From Corynebacterium vitaeruminis (GTDB lineage: Bacteria > Actinomycetota > Actinomycetes > Mycobacteriales > Mycobacteriaceae), in NCBI RefSeq assembly GCF_001054325.1, contig NZ_JVVM01000020.1:186001-250000 (forward strand): a stretch of 64,000 bases of DNA. Reading direction: 5' to 3'. The notes beneath the pieces were generated by a model, which had not been told where the DNA came from, ran no database searches, and saw nothing but the letters and a program-made list of their open reading frames with translations. Of the stretch, positions 1 through 9,093 are shown piece by piece (the stretch's first letter is position 1; the number at the start of each line of letters is the position of its first letter). Both the position numbers and the translations under genes were made by a program.

Positions 1-167
1 TCCACCTGAAGCCCATAGTATCGACCACCAGCACAGATGGGAATAAGAAAACGAGAATGTTTCGTTAATCACCCCCACGGCAGAACTTCGCACGCTCGGT
101 CACGCCATCAAAAAGACCCGATAATCCAACTGCCCGCAAAGATAAAAATAGCCTTTTACCTGGGTTG

Positions 168-187
168 GTAGGTTAGCATTACCTAAC
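168..187. promoter_or_regulatory. DtxR-like iron-regulator binding site
   Basis: The sequence TAGGTTAGCATTACCTAA at 169-186 differs at two positions from the corresponding 18 bases of the DtxR/IdeR consensus TTAGGTTAGGCTAACCTAA. DtxR represses iron-uptake genes in corynebacteria when iron is plentiful. The target gene is not obvious: the nearest gene in the window starts 286 bp downstream, so the site may control a gene outside the window. Confidence 0.55.
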
Positions 188-348
188 CCTGTCTATTGTT
201 GGTAGCGGGCCCGGCGTGATAGCAATCCCCAACCACAACGGGGGTAAATTTTTGCGCAGCGGCCGGGGCGCAATGACCGTCGTCAAGCGATTTCACGCCA
301 CGTATCGGAGAAAACTTTTAAAAAAATCAGTGTCTCTCATCACACTCG

Positions 349-356
349 TGCATAAT
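349..356 (+). promoter_or_regulatory. Candidate -10 element for the acyl-CoA dehydrogenase gene
   Basis: TGCATAAT is an extended -10-like element. It would start a transcript near position 363 and give a leader of about 110 nt. No good -35 hexamer is visible. Confidence 0.35.
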
Positions 357-367
357 GGGGTACAACA

Positions 368-384
368 GTCATAGTCACTATGAC
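368..384. promoter_or_regulatory. Perfect 17-bp palindrome, candidate operator
   Basis: GTCATAGTCACTATGAC is an exact inverted repeat with 8-bp arms around one central base. It lies just after the candidate -10, about +6 to +22 of the predicted transcript, which is where a repressor would block transcription. TetR-type regulators of fatty-acid genes often bind palindromes of this size. Which protein binds here cannot be told from the sequence. Confidence 0.45.
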
Positions 385-472
385 GATGAACCGAGGCCAC
401 GCGCGTTTATCTACGACGTATGAAAAGGCCTTAAGACAAAATTTCCACGATCAACATTTCTAGGAGCATGTC

Positions 473-1645
473 ATGAAGGACTTTCTGCCCCGCACTCACT
501 TCGAAGAAGAGCACAACATGTTCCGCGACATGGTTCGCGGCTTCGTCGAGAAGGAAATCACCCCGAACGTAGAGCGCTGGCACAAGGAAGGTCAGCCGGA
601 CCGCGAGGTCTTCAAGAAGGCCGGCGAGCTGGGCCTGATCGGTATGTCCACCCCAGAGGCATACGGCGGCGGTGGAGAGATGGACTTCCGCTACAACCAG
701 GTCCTGAACGAAGAGCTCTCCAACGCTGACTGTGGCTCCATCGTCGTTTCCTTCGGCGTTCTCAACGACCTGGTCGCTCCGTACCTGGCTAAGTTCGGTA
801 ACGAAGAGCAGAAGCAGAAGTACCTGGCTTCCATGAACGCCGGCGACACCATCGGCTGCCTCGCCATGACCGAGCCGGGCGCAGGTTCCGACCTGGCTGG
901 TATGCGCACCTTCGCTAAGAAGGACGGCGACCACTACGTCCTCAACGGCACCAAGATCTTCATCTCCAACGGCATGATGGCTGACTTCGCTCTCGTTGCA
1001 GCTATCACCGACCCGTCCAAGGGCCGCGCCGGTGTCTCCATGTTCATCGTCGACGCCGACCTCGAGGGCTTCACCAAGGCTGGCCCGCTGCAGAAGGTCG
1101 GCCTGAAGGCTCAGGACACCGCTGAGCTCAACTTCGACAACGTCCGCGTTCCGGCTGAGAACCTGCTCGGTGAAGAGGGCGCAGCCTTCGGCTACCTGCG
1201 CACCAACCTCGCTCACGAGCGTCTGACCCTGGCTTGCGGCTCTGTGGCAACTTCCCGCCGCGCCTGGACCCTCGCTTACAAGTACGCTCAGGAGCGCGAG
1301 GCATTCGGTCGCCCGATCATCCAGCACCAGGTTCACGGCCACTACCTGGCTGACATCGCTACCCGCGTCACTGCCCTGCAGGCTTTCGTTGACCAGGCTG
1401 TTATGGCTCACAACGCTGGCCAGCTGGACGAGACCGGCGCTTCCATGGCCAAGTACTGGACCACCGAGGAGCAGCAGGACATCGTTACCCGCTGCCTGCA
1501 GATGTTCGGCGGCTACGGCTTCATGCTCGAGTACCCGATCTCCACTCACTACCTCGACTCCAAGGTCCAGACCATCTACGGTGGCACCAACGAGATCATG
1601 AAGGAGATCATCTTCCGTCGTATCGCCAAGGGCGGCGCAGAGTAA
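473..1645 (+). CDS. Acyl-CoA dehydrogenase
   Basis: This 390-aa flavoprotein should catalyse the first, FAD-dependent step of beta-oxidation or of a branched-chain acyl-CoA pathway, in the cytoplasm. The length and three-part fold are typical. The FAD/substrate motif MTEPGAGSD lies near residues 131-139 and GTKIFISNG follows. The C-terminus carries FGGYGF and IYGGTNEIM. The usual MCAD catalytic Glu in the YEGT motif is replaced by Gly (YGGT), as in long-chain and isovaleryl-CoA dehydrogenases. In those the base sits in helix G, and here Glu249 in HERL is the likely base. An AGGAG ribosome site at 462-466 supports the ATG. The gene is monocistronic, with a terminator directly behind it. The exact substrate is unknown. 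Confidence 0.93.
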   Translation: MKDFLPRTHFEEEHNMFRDMVRGFVEKEITPNVERWHKEGQPDREVFKKAGELGLIGMSTPEAYGGGGEMDFRYNQVLNEELSNADCGSIVVSFGVLNDLVAPYLAKFGNEEQKQKYLASMNAGDTIGCLAMTEPGAGSDLAGMRTFAKKDGDHYVLNGTKIFISNGMMADFALVAAITDPSKGRAGVSMFIVDADLEGFTKAGPLQKVGLKAQDTAELNFDNVRVPAENLLGEEGAAFGYLRTNLAHERLTLACGSVATSRRAWTLAYKYAQEREAFGRPIIQHQVHGHYLADIATRVTALQAFVDQAVMAHNAGQLDETGASMAKYWTTEEQQDIVTRCLQMFGGYGFMLEYPISTHYLDSKVQTIYGGTNEIMKEIIFRRIAKGGAE

Positions 1646-1676
1646 AGCAGAGCGCGTCGGCTTAACTGATTCGACC

Positions 1677-1709
1677 AAACCCCCGTCAGGTTTTCCTGGC
1701 GGGGGTTTT
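1677..1709 (+). terminator. Intrinsic terminator of the acyl-CoA dehydrogenase gene
   Basis: A strong hairpin (CCCCCGTCAGG, TTTT loop, CCTGGCGGGGG) is followed by TTTT. It lies 32 bp after the stop codon. Confidence 0.9.
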
Positions 1710-1852
1710 GCATGCTTGTGGCTTGCGTGCTTGTGACTGAGGCAGCTCATAGGGTCGGTGACTATTTTTCGACGTTTGATTGGAGCTCCCCTCCCCTGCG
1801 CCCCTGTGCTCCAGCCCTAACCAAAACCATTACCCCCTGCAAAACCGAAACT

Positions 1853-1975
1853 ATACAATGGGATACCCATCTCATATACTAAGATTTTGTTAGGTAATGG
1901 TGATGCACTTCACCAATTTCGCCCGAGGCCACGCTGATGCGTGACCGGAGATGAAGGATCGGAGTTCCAGAGGCA
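1853..1975 (+). promoter_or_regulatory. metP promoter and structured 5' leader
   Basis: A -10 candidate TATACT (1875-1880) with a weak upstream TATACA would start a transcript near 1887, leaving an 89-nt leader. The leader holds two hairpins: TGGTGA with TCACCA (1898-1915), and GGCCACGC with GCGTGACC around a TGAT loop (1927-1946, one C-A mismatch). A purine-rich stretch near the start codon follows. I could not match it to a riboswitch family I know. The stretch 1710-1850 shows nothing else. Confidence 0.35.
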
Positions 1976-3586
1976 ATGAGCACAACCAACTCGACCGCTA
2001 CCCCTCAGCGAAGGGAGGTGTTTTCCACCCGAGCAGCCTTCATTTTCGCCGCCATCGGCTCGGCAGTCGGGCTCGGAAACATCTGGCGTTTCCCCTATGT
2101 CGCATACGACTCCGGTGGCGGCGCTTTCCTTATCCCGTACCTGGTCGCACTTCTGACCGCAGGTATTCCACTGCTATTCCTCGACTTCGCCATCGGCCAC
2201 CGCTTCCGCGGTTCCGCACCGAAGTCGATGCGCCGCATTAAGTCCTGGGCAGAGCCAATTGGCTGGATTCAGGTCGGTATCGCCTTCTTCATTACCGTCT
2301 ACTACGCCGTTATTATCGCGTGGTCCTTCATCTACGCCTGGAAGTCCATCAAAAGGAGCTGGGGCGCGGATGCCGAGGCCCACTTCATGAACGACTTCCT
2401 CCAAGCCGACACCGAAAGTGTCTTCTCGCTGGACTTCGTCCCATCAATCTCCATCGTCCTGCTGATTGTCTGGGTTCTCGTCATCGGCATTCTGGCCGCT
2501 GGCGTGGACAAGGGCATCGGTAAGGTCTCCGTCATCTTCATCCCGCTGCTAACCGTTCTCTTCGTCGCAGTGGTCATCTACTCCCTGACCCTGGATGGCG
2601 CTGCAAAGGGTCTGGACGCATTCTTCACCCCGGACTGGTCTGCACTCTCTGACTCCAGCGTGTGGATCGCCGCCTACGGCCAAATTTTCTTCTCCTTGTC
2701 GGTGGCCTTCGGCATTATGCTGACTTACGCGTCCTACCTGAAGCCACGCACTAACCTCACCGGCTCCGGTCTGGTTACCGCGTTCGCGAACTCCTCCTTC
2801 GAGGTTCTCGCCGGTATCGGTGTCTTCGCCACCCTGGGCTTCATGGCAACGCAGTCGGGCCAGGCTGTCGACGAGGTCGCAACCTCCGGTATCGGCCTTG
2901 CCTTTATCGCCTTCCCGACGGTCATTTCCGAGATGCCCTTCGGCATCGGTTCCGTCTTCGGCCTGCTGTTCTTCCTCTCCCTGGCTATCGCCGGTGTGAC
3001 CTCCCTGATGTCGCTGCTGGAGGTCGTCGTCTCCGCGGTCAAGGACAAGCTGAACCTCGGCCGCGTACAAGCCACCCTCACGGTCGGTGGCTCCATGGCC
3101 GTCATCTCGCTGCTCGCTTTCCCGACCACTTCGGGTCTGGCAACCCTTGACATCGTCGATAAGTTCACCAACAACGTCGGTATCGTCCTGGTTGCGCTGC
3201 TGACCATCATCGCGACCGACTGGATCCTGCGCCGCACCAACGAGTTCGCCATGCACCTCAATGCCGTGTCCTCGTTCAAGGTCGGCACCATGTGGCAAAT
3301 CTTCGTCGGCAACATCACTCCGGTCATTCTCGCCGTCATCCTGTTCCAGGAGCTCATCGGCCTGTTCCAGGAAAACTACGGTGGCTACTCCGATGCGCAG
3401 ATCGATGTCTTCGGTTGGGGTGTCATCGGCGTGATTCTCATCGGCGCCCTGATTATGGCCATCCTGCCATGGCGCGGTCAGCACCGCCTCGATGGCCCTC
3501 CGGGCTCAGACTTCGGTGTGACTCCGGACTTCAAGCGGACCTCACACCTGCCACGCAAGCACACTCCGGAAAATCAGGAGGTTTAA
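1976..3586 (+). CDS. metP: Sodium-dependent methionine/alanine importer, NSS family (MetP-like)
   Basis: This 536-aa polytopic membrane protein belongs to the neurotransmitter:sodium symporter family. The family signature appears at about residues 22-53 (AAIGSAVGLGNIWRFPY followed by GGGAFLIPYL), which forms the sodium- and substrate-binding half of TM1 and TM2. About twelve hydrophobic segments follow. In C. glutamicum the NSS protein MetP works with the small subunit MetS to import methionine and alanine. A MetS-like gene follows here after only 6 bp, which is the main reason for the specific name. The ATG at 1976 has a weak ribosome site (AGAGG), so the upstream structured leader may affect translation. 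Confidence 0.85.
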   Translation: MSTTNSTATPQRREVFSTRAAFIFAAIGSAVGLGNIWRFPYVAYDSGGGAFLIPYLVALLTAGIPLLFLDFAIGHRFRGSAPKSMRRIKSWAEPIGWIQVGIAFFITVYYAVIIAWSFIYAWKSIKRSWGADAEAHFMNDFLQADTESVFSLDFVPSISIVLLIVWVLVIGILAAGVDKGIGKVSVIFIPLLTVLFVAVVIYSLTLDGAAKGLDAFFTPDWSALSDSSVWIAAYGQIFFSLSVAFGIMLTYASYLKPRTNLTGSGLVTAFANSSFEVLAGIGVFATLGFMATQSGQAVDEVATSGIGLAFIAFPTVISEMPFGIGSVFGLLFFLSLAIAGVTSLMSLLEVVVSAVKDKLNLGRVQATLTVGGSMAVISLLAFPTTSGLATLDIVDKFTNNVGIVLVALLTIIATDWILRRTNEFAMHLNAVSSFKVGTMWQIFVGNITPVILAVILFQELIGLFQENYGGYSDAQIDVFGWGVIGVILIGALIMAILPWRGQHRLDGPPGSDFGVTPDFKRTSHLPRKHTPENQEV

Positions 3587-3592
3587 GCCACA

Positions 3593-3760
3593 ATGTCCGG
3601 TATCGCAATTGTCATGATGGCACTGTTCATCATCGTCATCTGGGGCGGACTGGCGGTCGCGCTGATCAGCCTGTCCAAGCACCCAGATGAGGTTTCCGGT
3701 GAGCTGGGCGATCACCCAGGACTCACCAGTGAAGTACTAGGAGCACAGGAAGAGCAGTAG
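3593..3760 (+). CDS. metS: Small subunit of the methionine/alanine importer (MetS-like)
   Basis: This 55-aa protein has one hydrophobic segment (residues 4-28, rich in Ile, Val, Met) and a short acidic cytoplasmic tail ending in EEQ. It starts 6 bp after the stop of metP, with AGGAGG overlapping the metP end. Size and position match MetS, the small subunit needed by MetP in C. glutamicum. It is short enough to be missed by ordinary gene callers. Confidence 0.85.
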   Translation: MSGIAIVMMALFIIVIWGGLAVALISLSKHPDEVSGELGDHPGLTSEVLGAQEEQ

Positions 3761-3782
3761 TTATTCACTACTGCCCTTTCCT
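3755..3782 (+). terminator. Possible weak terminator after metS
   Basis: CAGTAG and CTACTG flank a 7-base loop and are followed by a pyrimidine-rich run CCCTTTCC. The stem is short and the U-run imperfect, so this is tentative. Confidence 0.35.
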
Positions 3783-3804
3783 CTCGCTGCTCCAGGTATG
3801 TGAC

Positions 3805-4563
3805 TTATTCACCTACAAAACGCGGTGGTCGCTTCTCCAAGAAAGCGGCCACCGCTTCCTTATGGTCGGCCGAGACCGCCAGGCGCGCCTGCGCATCCGC
3901 CTCCGCCGCCGCAGCGGCCAGAGTGTCCCGGCGCAGCAGAGTCTTGATCTCCTTCAGCGCGGCCGTCGGGCCCGCGGCAAACTGGGCTGCCAGCTCACGT
4001 GCCCGAGCCGCTGGATCGTCTACCACTTCAGTAACCAGGCCGAGGCTCAGGGCCTCGTCGGCAAGCACCTTTTTATCGAAGAACAACAGCTCACGCGCCT
4101 TCGCGTCGCTAACCATGCGCGGCAGCAGCGCCGACATGCCACAGTCCGTGGCCAGCCCAATCGACGGGAACGCCGCCTTGAACGATGCCTTCGGGCCAGC
4201 GATGCGGAAGTCGCAGTGCAGCGCCAGCGACCAACCGGCACCCGCGGCAGCCCCCTCGATAGCGGCAATCACCGGCACGTTGATCGCGGTCAGCTCCGCG
4301 ATCATCGGATTGTACTCATCGACAACCTTGCCCATGCCAGCGCCCGATTGCAGGTCAGAGATGTGCTCCTTCAAATCCTGGCCCGTGCAAAACGCCTTCG
4401 GCCCGCCGAGCAGGATAACAGCGCGCACATCCGGCTCTTGCGCACGCTCAAAAGCGGCTTTCAGCTCCAACCGGAGATTCTTATCCAGGGAATTGTATGC
4501 ATCCGGGCGGTCGATGGTGATGGCTAGAATGCCGTCGGAAAATTCTTGAGTAACGTTGCTCAT
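3805..4563 (-). CDS. Enoyl-CoA hydratase/isomerase family protein
   Basis: A 252-aa crotonase-fold protein that would hydrate or isomerise an acyl-CoA thioester. The two peptide stretches that form the CoA oxyanion hole are visible: KAFCTGQDL (56-64) and EGAAAGAGW (103-111). The frame is open 31 codons further upstream. I chose ATG 4563 because it matches the family N-terminus (MSNVTQEFSDGILAITIDRP), avoids overlap with the divergent GNAT gene, and lies 8 nt after a TAGTCT element, as for a leaderless mRNA. It is convergent with metS. Substrate unknown; a fatty-acid or phenylacetate-type pathway is possible. Confidence 0.85.
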   Translation of the reverse strand: MSNVTQEFSDGILAITIDRPDAYNSLDKNLRLELKAAFERAQEPDVRAVILLGGPKAFCTGQDLKEHISDLQSGAGMGKVVDEYNPMIAELTAINVPVIAAIEGAAAGAGWSLALHCDFRIAGPKASFKAAFPSIGLATDCGMSALLPRMVSDAKARELLFFDKKVLADEALSLGLVTEVVDDPAARARELAAQFAAGPTAALKEIKTLLRRDTLAAAAAEADAQARLAVSADHKEAVAAFLEKRPPRFVGE

Positions 4564-4643
4564 AACCCCGCAGACTATCGCAATCTCCCCCAACTCGGAC
4601 GCACTTTTGCCCCAAATCACCCGCCACAAGTAACAAGGAACAC

Positions 4644-5183
4644 ATGACACTTCCACGCCCCGCCACGCCTGACGACGTCCACGAGATCGTCGACCTCATC
4701 AAAGACCTGGCGGCCTACGAAAAAGAACCCGACGCCGTCCGCCTGACCCCGGAGCGCCTCCGCGAACAACTCTTCGGGGACAACCCCGCGATTTTCTGCC
4801 ACGTCGTCGACTCCACATCCGGAAATTTGGACGATTGCGACGATAACGGCACCGGTGGCGGTGTTGGTGGCGGTGGCGCTGGCCCGCGCCTCGACGGCGT
4901 TGCGCTGTGGTTCCTCAACTACTCCACCTGGGAAGGAACGCACGGCATCTACCTGGAGGACCTCTACGTCCGCCCCGAAGCGCGCGGCACCGGCAAGGGC
5001 AAAGCACTGTTGCAAAACCTGGCGCGAATTGCCGTGGAACGCGGCTACTCGCGTGTCGAATGGTGCGTCCTGAAGTGGAATCAGCCCTCCATCGACTTCT
5101 ACCGCTCGCTCGGCGCCTTCCCGATGGACGAATGGGACACCTTCCGCCTCACCGGGCAGCCACTCGCCGAGTTCGGGGCGTAA
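4644..5183 (+). CDS. GNAT-family N-acetyltransferase
   Basis: A 179-aa acetyl-CoA-dependent acetyltransferase. The acetyl-CoA pyrophosphate-binding loop RGTGKG (about 113-119) follows the beta-4 segment YLEDLYVRPEA. The C-terminus has the usual WNQPSIDFYRSLGA. The overall layout resembles diamine/spermidine acetyltransferases. Residues about 58-81 form an Asp- and Gly-rich insertion (GNLDDCDDNGTGGG and GGGGAG) not expected in the fold, probably a surface loop. AAGGA lies just before ATG 4644. The substrate is not known. Confidence 0.85.
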   Translation: MTLPRPATPDDVHEIVDLIKDLAAYEKEPDAVRLTPERLREQLFGDNPAIFCHVVDSTSGNLDDCDDNGTGGGVGGGGAGPRLDGVALWFLNYSTWEGTHGIYLEDLYVRPEARGTGKGKALLQNLARIAVERGYSRVEWCVLKWNQPSIDFYRSLGAFPMDEWDTFRLTGQPLAEFGA

Positions 5184-5386
5184 CAGGCGGCCGTGCGGCG
5201 AGGCGGTTGTTTGGCGGTGCGGCAGTGCGGTCGCATGGTTGCGTAGCGATGCTTTTGCTCGGTGCTGCTTTTGCGCGGGGCAGCGCGAAAAGTCCGGCTG
5301 TGGATAACTGCTAAACCAGCGGAGTTATCCACAGCCAGCCCCGCGGGCCGTTGTCCCCCTACATCCGGACTTTTACCTTCGAAGGC
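5184..5386. other. Short intergenic region before the HNH gene
   Basis: No gene seen. It holds an inverted pair around GTTATCCACAG/CTGTGGATAAC (about 5298-5336). A TACCTT -10-like element at 5374-5379 ends 7 nt before the ATG of the next gene. Confidence 0.4.
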
Positions 5387-6604
5387 ATGACAGTTCTTGG
5401 GACGCTCGCCGCACTGGCCTCGCGCGGAATGGACACGCTGGCGGAACTCCACGCCGCGCGTCCCGACGGCCGTGAAGCCACCTCCCACCTGGCGGCAACC
5501 CTCGGTCTCGACCCGGCGCGCCTCCGGCTTTTGTTGCGCGTGGCCGCCCATTACCTCCAACCCGCCGATACCGAGGACAACACCAAAGCTCGCGAAGACG
5601 CCACCGCCCTTGCCCGTCGGCTCGAACTCAGCTTGGACACCTGCGTGCTTATCGACAAACGCAGCCGCCAAGCCAACAACGCAGAACTCCACGACAACCT
5701 CCGCCTCACCTTCGTCGCTGCCGCCGAGCGCCTCGGCTTCGAAGAACTCGACCTCTACATGCGGGAAACTCTCACCGAGCTCAACACCGAGGACGAGCCA
5801 CCCCAGCACCTGCGCGCCCGATTTTCCCGGAAGGTAGACATCCGGGGAATGAAGCACTTCCACATCTCCGGCCCCTCGGACATGCTCGACAATCTCCTGT
5901 CGCCGCTCACCATCCGCGCCGCAGAAATCCGGAAGTTACGTCCGGAGTTTTCCCACGATCGCTGCGTCGGCCAAGCGCTTGCCGAGCGCCTCGAGCACGC
6001 CGACGCCGCAACGCCCGTCGACAAGCTCGATGAAATGCGCTACCAACCCGCCATCATCATCACCGCACAAGATCTCATCGACTACAGCCCGCGATTCGCC
6101 GCCACCACCAACGGTTCCGCACTCGCGCCCGACGTCTTCCTCAACACGCTCCTCGCCGACACCGGGTGGGCCGTGCTTTACGACGAACACAGCGCCATTA
6201 CGGACTTATTTCCCATCGGCAACCCCCGCCTGGCGACCGAAGAGCAGCGCATTGCGATGCTCATCGACAACCCCATCTGCGCCTGGCCGGGATGCGAGCG
6301 CCCCGCCTATAGCGGACAAGCGCACCACCTAGTCGCGCACAAACACGGGGGTCCAACCACGCTGGACAACCTCACCATGGTCTGCCGGGAACACAACGGG
6401 CTTAACGACGACGACCGTGAAGGGCGCAACGGCTACCTCGAACGCATCCCCACATCCGGACATATTCGGTGGCGCCCACCGGACAAAACTCGACCGCCGC
6501 TGTTTAGTAACTCGTTTGTGACATCAATGTCCGGGAGGTCGTACGCGGGGTATCGAGCGGGCACGACGAAACAGCTTGGGCCAGAGCCACCACCTCCGGA
6601 CTAA
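5387..6604 (+). CDS. DUF222 / HNH endonuclease domain protein
   Basis: A 405-aa protein of the actinobacterial 13E12/DUF222 family. A helical N-terminal region is followed by a C-terminal HNH nuclease motif at about 298-338: CAWPGCERP (zinc-binding Cys), HHLVAHKHGG (catalytic His) and LVCREHN-like TMVCREHN. Such proteins are common in several copies per genome and their role is not established. The frame is open from a TTG at 5351, but ATG 5387 lies 7 nt after a TACCTT -10 element and is preferred. A second relative begins at 63018. The gene appears complete. Confidence 0.85.
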   Translation: MTVLGTLAALASRGMDTLAELHAARPDGREATSHLAATLGLDPARLRLLLRVAAHYLQPADTEDNTKAREDATALARRLELSLDTCVLIDKRSRQANNAELHDNLRLTFVAAAERLGFEELDLYMRETLTELNTEDEPPQHLRARFSRKVDIRGMKHFHISGPSDMLDNLLSPLTIRAAEIRKLRPEFSHDRCVGQALAERLEHADAATPVDKLDEMRYQPAIIITAQDLIDYSPRFAATTNGSALAPDVFLNTLLADTGWAVLYDEHSAITDLFPIGNPRLATEEQRIAMLIDNPICAWPGCERPAYSGQAHHLVAHKHGGPTTLDNLTMVCREHNGLNDDDREGRNGYLERIPTSGHIRWRPPDKTRPPLFSNSFVTSMSGRSYAGYRAGTTKQLGPEPPPPD

Positions 6605-6620
6605 AACCCGGATGTATGGG

Positions 6621-6652
6621 AAAACCCGTCCTAGCGCACTGCTAGAACGGGT
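6621..6652 (-). terminator. Terminator of glyA
   Basis: On the minus strand ACCCGT, TCTAGC and a short loop pair with GCTAGG and ACGGGT, then TTTT. It sits about 25 bp after the glyA stop and also separates it from the convergent HNH gene. Confidence 0.85.
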
Positions 6653-6675
6653 ACTCACGCTGCAAAAATGCAGAG

Positions 6676-7977
6676 TTAGATGAGGTTCCAGTCCTCGATG
6701 CCGTCGTAAAGCGGGAATTCCTGAGCGACCTTCGAAACACGAGCGCGCAGGGAATCAACATCCGCATTCTTGCCGGCGGCCAGAGCGGTACCGATGACAT
6801 CGGCGACTTCGGTGAAAGCCTTCTCGTCGAGACCACGGGTGGCCAGCGCCGGAGTACCGATACGAAGTCCGGATGTAACCATCGGAGGACGCGGGTCAAA
6901 CGGAACAGCGTTGCGGTTGACGGTGATACCAACAGCGTGGAGCAAGTCCTCGGCCTCCTGGCCATTCATCTCGGAATTGCGCAGATCCGCCAGTACCAGG
7001 TGGACATCGGTGCCACCAGTGAGGACATCGACGCCGGCCTCGGCGCAGTCGGAAGCGGTGAGACGCTCAGCCAGAATACGAGCACCGGCGAGAGTCCGCT
7101 CCTGGCGCTCCTTGAACTCCGCAGTACCAGCAATCTTCAGAGCCACGGCCTTACCAGCGATGGCGTGCATCAGCGGACCACCCTGCTGTCCCGGGAAAAC
7201 AGCGGAGTTCAGCTTCTTGGCGTACTCCTGCTTCGCCAGAATCATGCCCGAACGCGGCCCACCGAGGGTCTTGTGAACGGTGGTGGATACGACGTCAGAA
7301 TGCGGAACCGGCGACGGGTGCAGGCCAGCGGCAACCAAACCGGCGAAGTGCGCCATGTCCGTCCACAGCTTCGCGCCGACCTCATCGGCGATGGAACGGA
7401 AAGCTTCGAAGTCGAGGTGGCGCGGGTACGCCGACCAACCTGCGATGAGAACATCCGGCTTTTCTGCGAGCGCCTGCTCACGCACCTTGTCCATGTCAAT
7501 CTGCATGGTGTCCTTGTCCACACCGTATGCGGCGACGTGGTAGAGCTTGCCGGAGAAGTTCAGCTTCATGCCGTGGGTCAGGTGACCGCCGTGTGCCAGG
7601 TCAAGGCCCATAATCTTGTCGCCGGCGTTAATCAGCGCGTGCAGAACAGCGGCGTTGGCCTGTGCACCTGCATGGGGCTGCACGTTGGCGAACTCAGCGC
7701 CGAAGAGCTCCTTGGCGCGGTCGCGAGCCATGTCCTCGACGACGTCGACATATTCGCAGCCACCGTAGTAACGACGACCCGGGTAGCCTTCGGCGTACTT
7801 GTTGGTCAGAACCGAGCCCTGAGCCTGCAGCACTGCGCGCGGAACAAAGTTCTCACTAGCAATCATTTCCAGCATGTCACGCTGACGAGAGAGTTCCCCT
7901 GCCATTGCCTCTGCGAGGTCGGGATCGAGTTCACGCAGCGATTGGTAGCGGACATCGTTATTGTTAGACCCGGTCAT
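6676..7977 (-). CDS. glyA: Serine hydroxymethyltransferase
   Basis: A 433-aa PLP enzyme that interconverts serine and glycine and charges tetrahydrofolate with a one-carbon unit, in the cytoplasm. The PLP-lysine motif [11 protein letters not shown] lies near residue 235. The N-terminal [13 protein letters not shown] and [20 protein letters not shown] motifs are intact, and the length is typical. ATG 7977 matches family starts. Transcription is divergent from coaA. This glyA-coaA-uppS-aroF order is shared with C. glutamicum. Confidence 0.97.
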   Translation of the reverse strand: MTGSNNNDVRYQSLRELDPDLAEAMAGELSRQRDMLEMIASENFVPRAVLQAQGSVLTNKYAEGYPGRRYYGGCEYVDVVEDMARDRAKELFGAEFANVQPHAGAQANAAVLHALINAGDKIMGLDLAHGGHLTHGMKLNFSGKLYHVAAYGVDKDTMQIDMDKVREQALAEKPDVLIAGWSAYPRHLDFEAFRSIADEVGAKLWTDMAHFAGLVAAGLHPSPVPHSDVVSTTVHKTLGGPRSGMILAKQEYAKKLNSAVFPGQQGGPLMHAIAGKAVALKIAGTAEFKERQERTLAGARILAERLTASDCAEAGVDVLTGGTDVHLVLADLRNSEMNGQEAEDLLHAVGITVNRNAVPFDPRPPMVTSGLRIGTPALATRGLDEKAFTEVADVIGTALAAGKNADVDSLRARVSKVAQEFPLYDGIEDWNLI

Positions 7978-8127
7978 GAGTAGGTTTTCGACCTTTCAAT
8001 AAAACTTCAATGCCACAGGCCATGCTAGCCCTTTATGGGGCAAACCACGAAAGCAGCACCAATCAAGCATGCCCCCTTTATTGACCCGTTTTCCGGTTTT
8101 CGGCACCCCCTTGGCACAATTGGAAGT

Positions 8128-9063
8128 ATGACGCGCGCAACATCTCCCAGCCCGTACGTCGAGTTCAAACGCGAGCAGTGGCGCGAAATGCGCAAGAATA
8201 TGCCTCTGGTGCTGACGGAAGAGGAAGCTGAACGACTTTCCGGTATCGGTGAAAACATCGACCTGGACGAAGTCGCCGAGGTCTATCTTCCGCTTTCCCG
8301 GTTGATTCATATGCGCGTGGCGGCACATCGGGAGTTGAACGCTGCGACATCGAACTTCCTTGGGGAAAATCCTTCGAAGGGGGCATCGGTACCGTTTATT
8401 ATCGGGGTCGCGGGTTCGGTCGCGGTCGGCAAGTCGACAACGGCGCGTCTGCTGCAGGTGCTGCTCGAGCGGTGGGAGACCAATCCGCGGGTGGACTTGG
8501 TCACCACTGATGGTTTCCTCTACCCTTCTGAGGAATTGAATCGTCGTGGCATCATGCAGCGTAAGGGGTATCCGGAGTCTTATGATCAGCGTGCGTTGAT
8601 GCGGTTTGTTACGGCGGTGAAGTCGGGAGCGCGGCATGTCAAGGCACCGGTGTATTCGCACACGCTCTATGACCGGGTGCCGGGTGAGTTCGTCGATGTC
8701 GACCGTCCGGACATTCTCATTCTCGAGGGGCTCAATGTCTTGCAGACGGGCCCGACGCTGATGATTTCGGATCTTTTCGATTTCAGCGTCTACGTCGACG
8801 CCCCGCGCGCGGACATCGAACGCTGGTACATTAATCGTTTCCTCAGTCTCCGCCAGACGGCGTTTCGCGCTCCGGGCGCGCACTTCGCGGATTACGCCAC
8901 GCTTGACGACGAAGCTGCGGCCGAGGTGGCCCGACGTATTTGGCAGCAGGTGAATTTGCCGAACCTGACGGAAAATATTTTGCCCACCCGGGTGCGGGCG
9001 TCGTTGGTTCTGACGAAGTCCCGGGACCACAAGGTCTCCCGGGTCCGAATGCGCAAACTCTAA
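8128..9063 (+). CDS. coaA: Type I pantothenate kinase
   Basis: A 311-aa kinase that phosphorylates pantothenate, the first and regulated step of CoA synthesis. The P-loop [14 protein letters not shown] lies near residues 97-110, followed by VTTDGFLYP and the RKGYPESYD substrate region. The length matches bacterial CoaA. The open frame extends 31 codons upstream, but ATG 8128 gives the conserved start ([15 protein letters not shown]). It lies 7 nt after a CACAAT -10-like element, so a leaderless mRNA is likely. Confidence 0.95.
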   Translation: MTRATSPSPYVEFKREQWREMRKNMPLVLTEEEAERLSGIGENIDLDEVAEVYLPLSRLIHMRVAAHRELNAATSNFLGENPSKGASVPFIIGVAGSVAVGKSTTARLLQVLLERWETNPRVDLVTTDGFLYPSEELNRRGIMQRKGYPESYDQRALMRFVTAVKSGARHVKAPVYSHTLYDRVPGEFVDVDRPDILILEGLNVLQTGPTLMISDLFDFSVYVDAPRADIERWYINRFLSLRQTAFRAPGAHFADYATLDDEAAAEVARRIWQQVNLPNLTENILPTRVRASLVLTKSRDHKVSRVRMRKL

Positions 9064-9093
9064 CATCCGGAAAATTTTTCCGGATGTGGGGAA

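Larger units (their letters stand above)
1..472. other. Intergenic control region upstream of the acyl-CoA dehydrogenase gene
   Basis: I see no convincing coding region in these 472 bases on either strand. They hold a DtxR-like palindrome near 168-187, a weak hairpin followed by an A/T run near 222-252, an extended -10-like element at 349-356 and a perfect 17-bp palindrome at 368-384. The iron box lies about 300 bp from the dehydrogenase start, so it may serve a divergent gene left of the window instead. Confidence 0.6.

Noticed and set aside
431..1750. 439-codon open frame antisense to the acyl-CoA dehydrogenase gene
   Set aside because: It mirrors a highly biased GC-rich gene and has no recognisable domain; the sense product is a full-length conserved enzyme.
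4563..4656. N-terminal extension of the enoyl-CoA hydratase from the upstream start at 4656
   Set aside because: It would overlap the divergent GNAT start, has Cys/Trp-rich non-family sequence, and the ATG at 4563 matches the family N-terminus.
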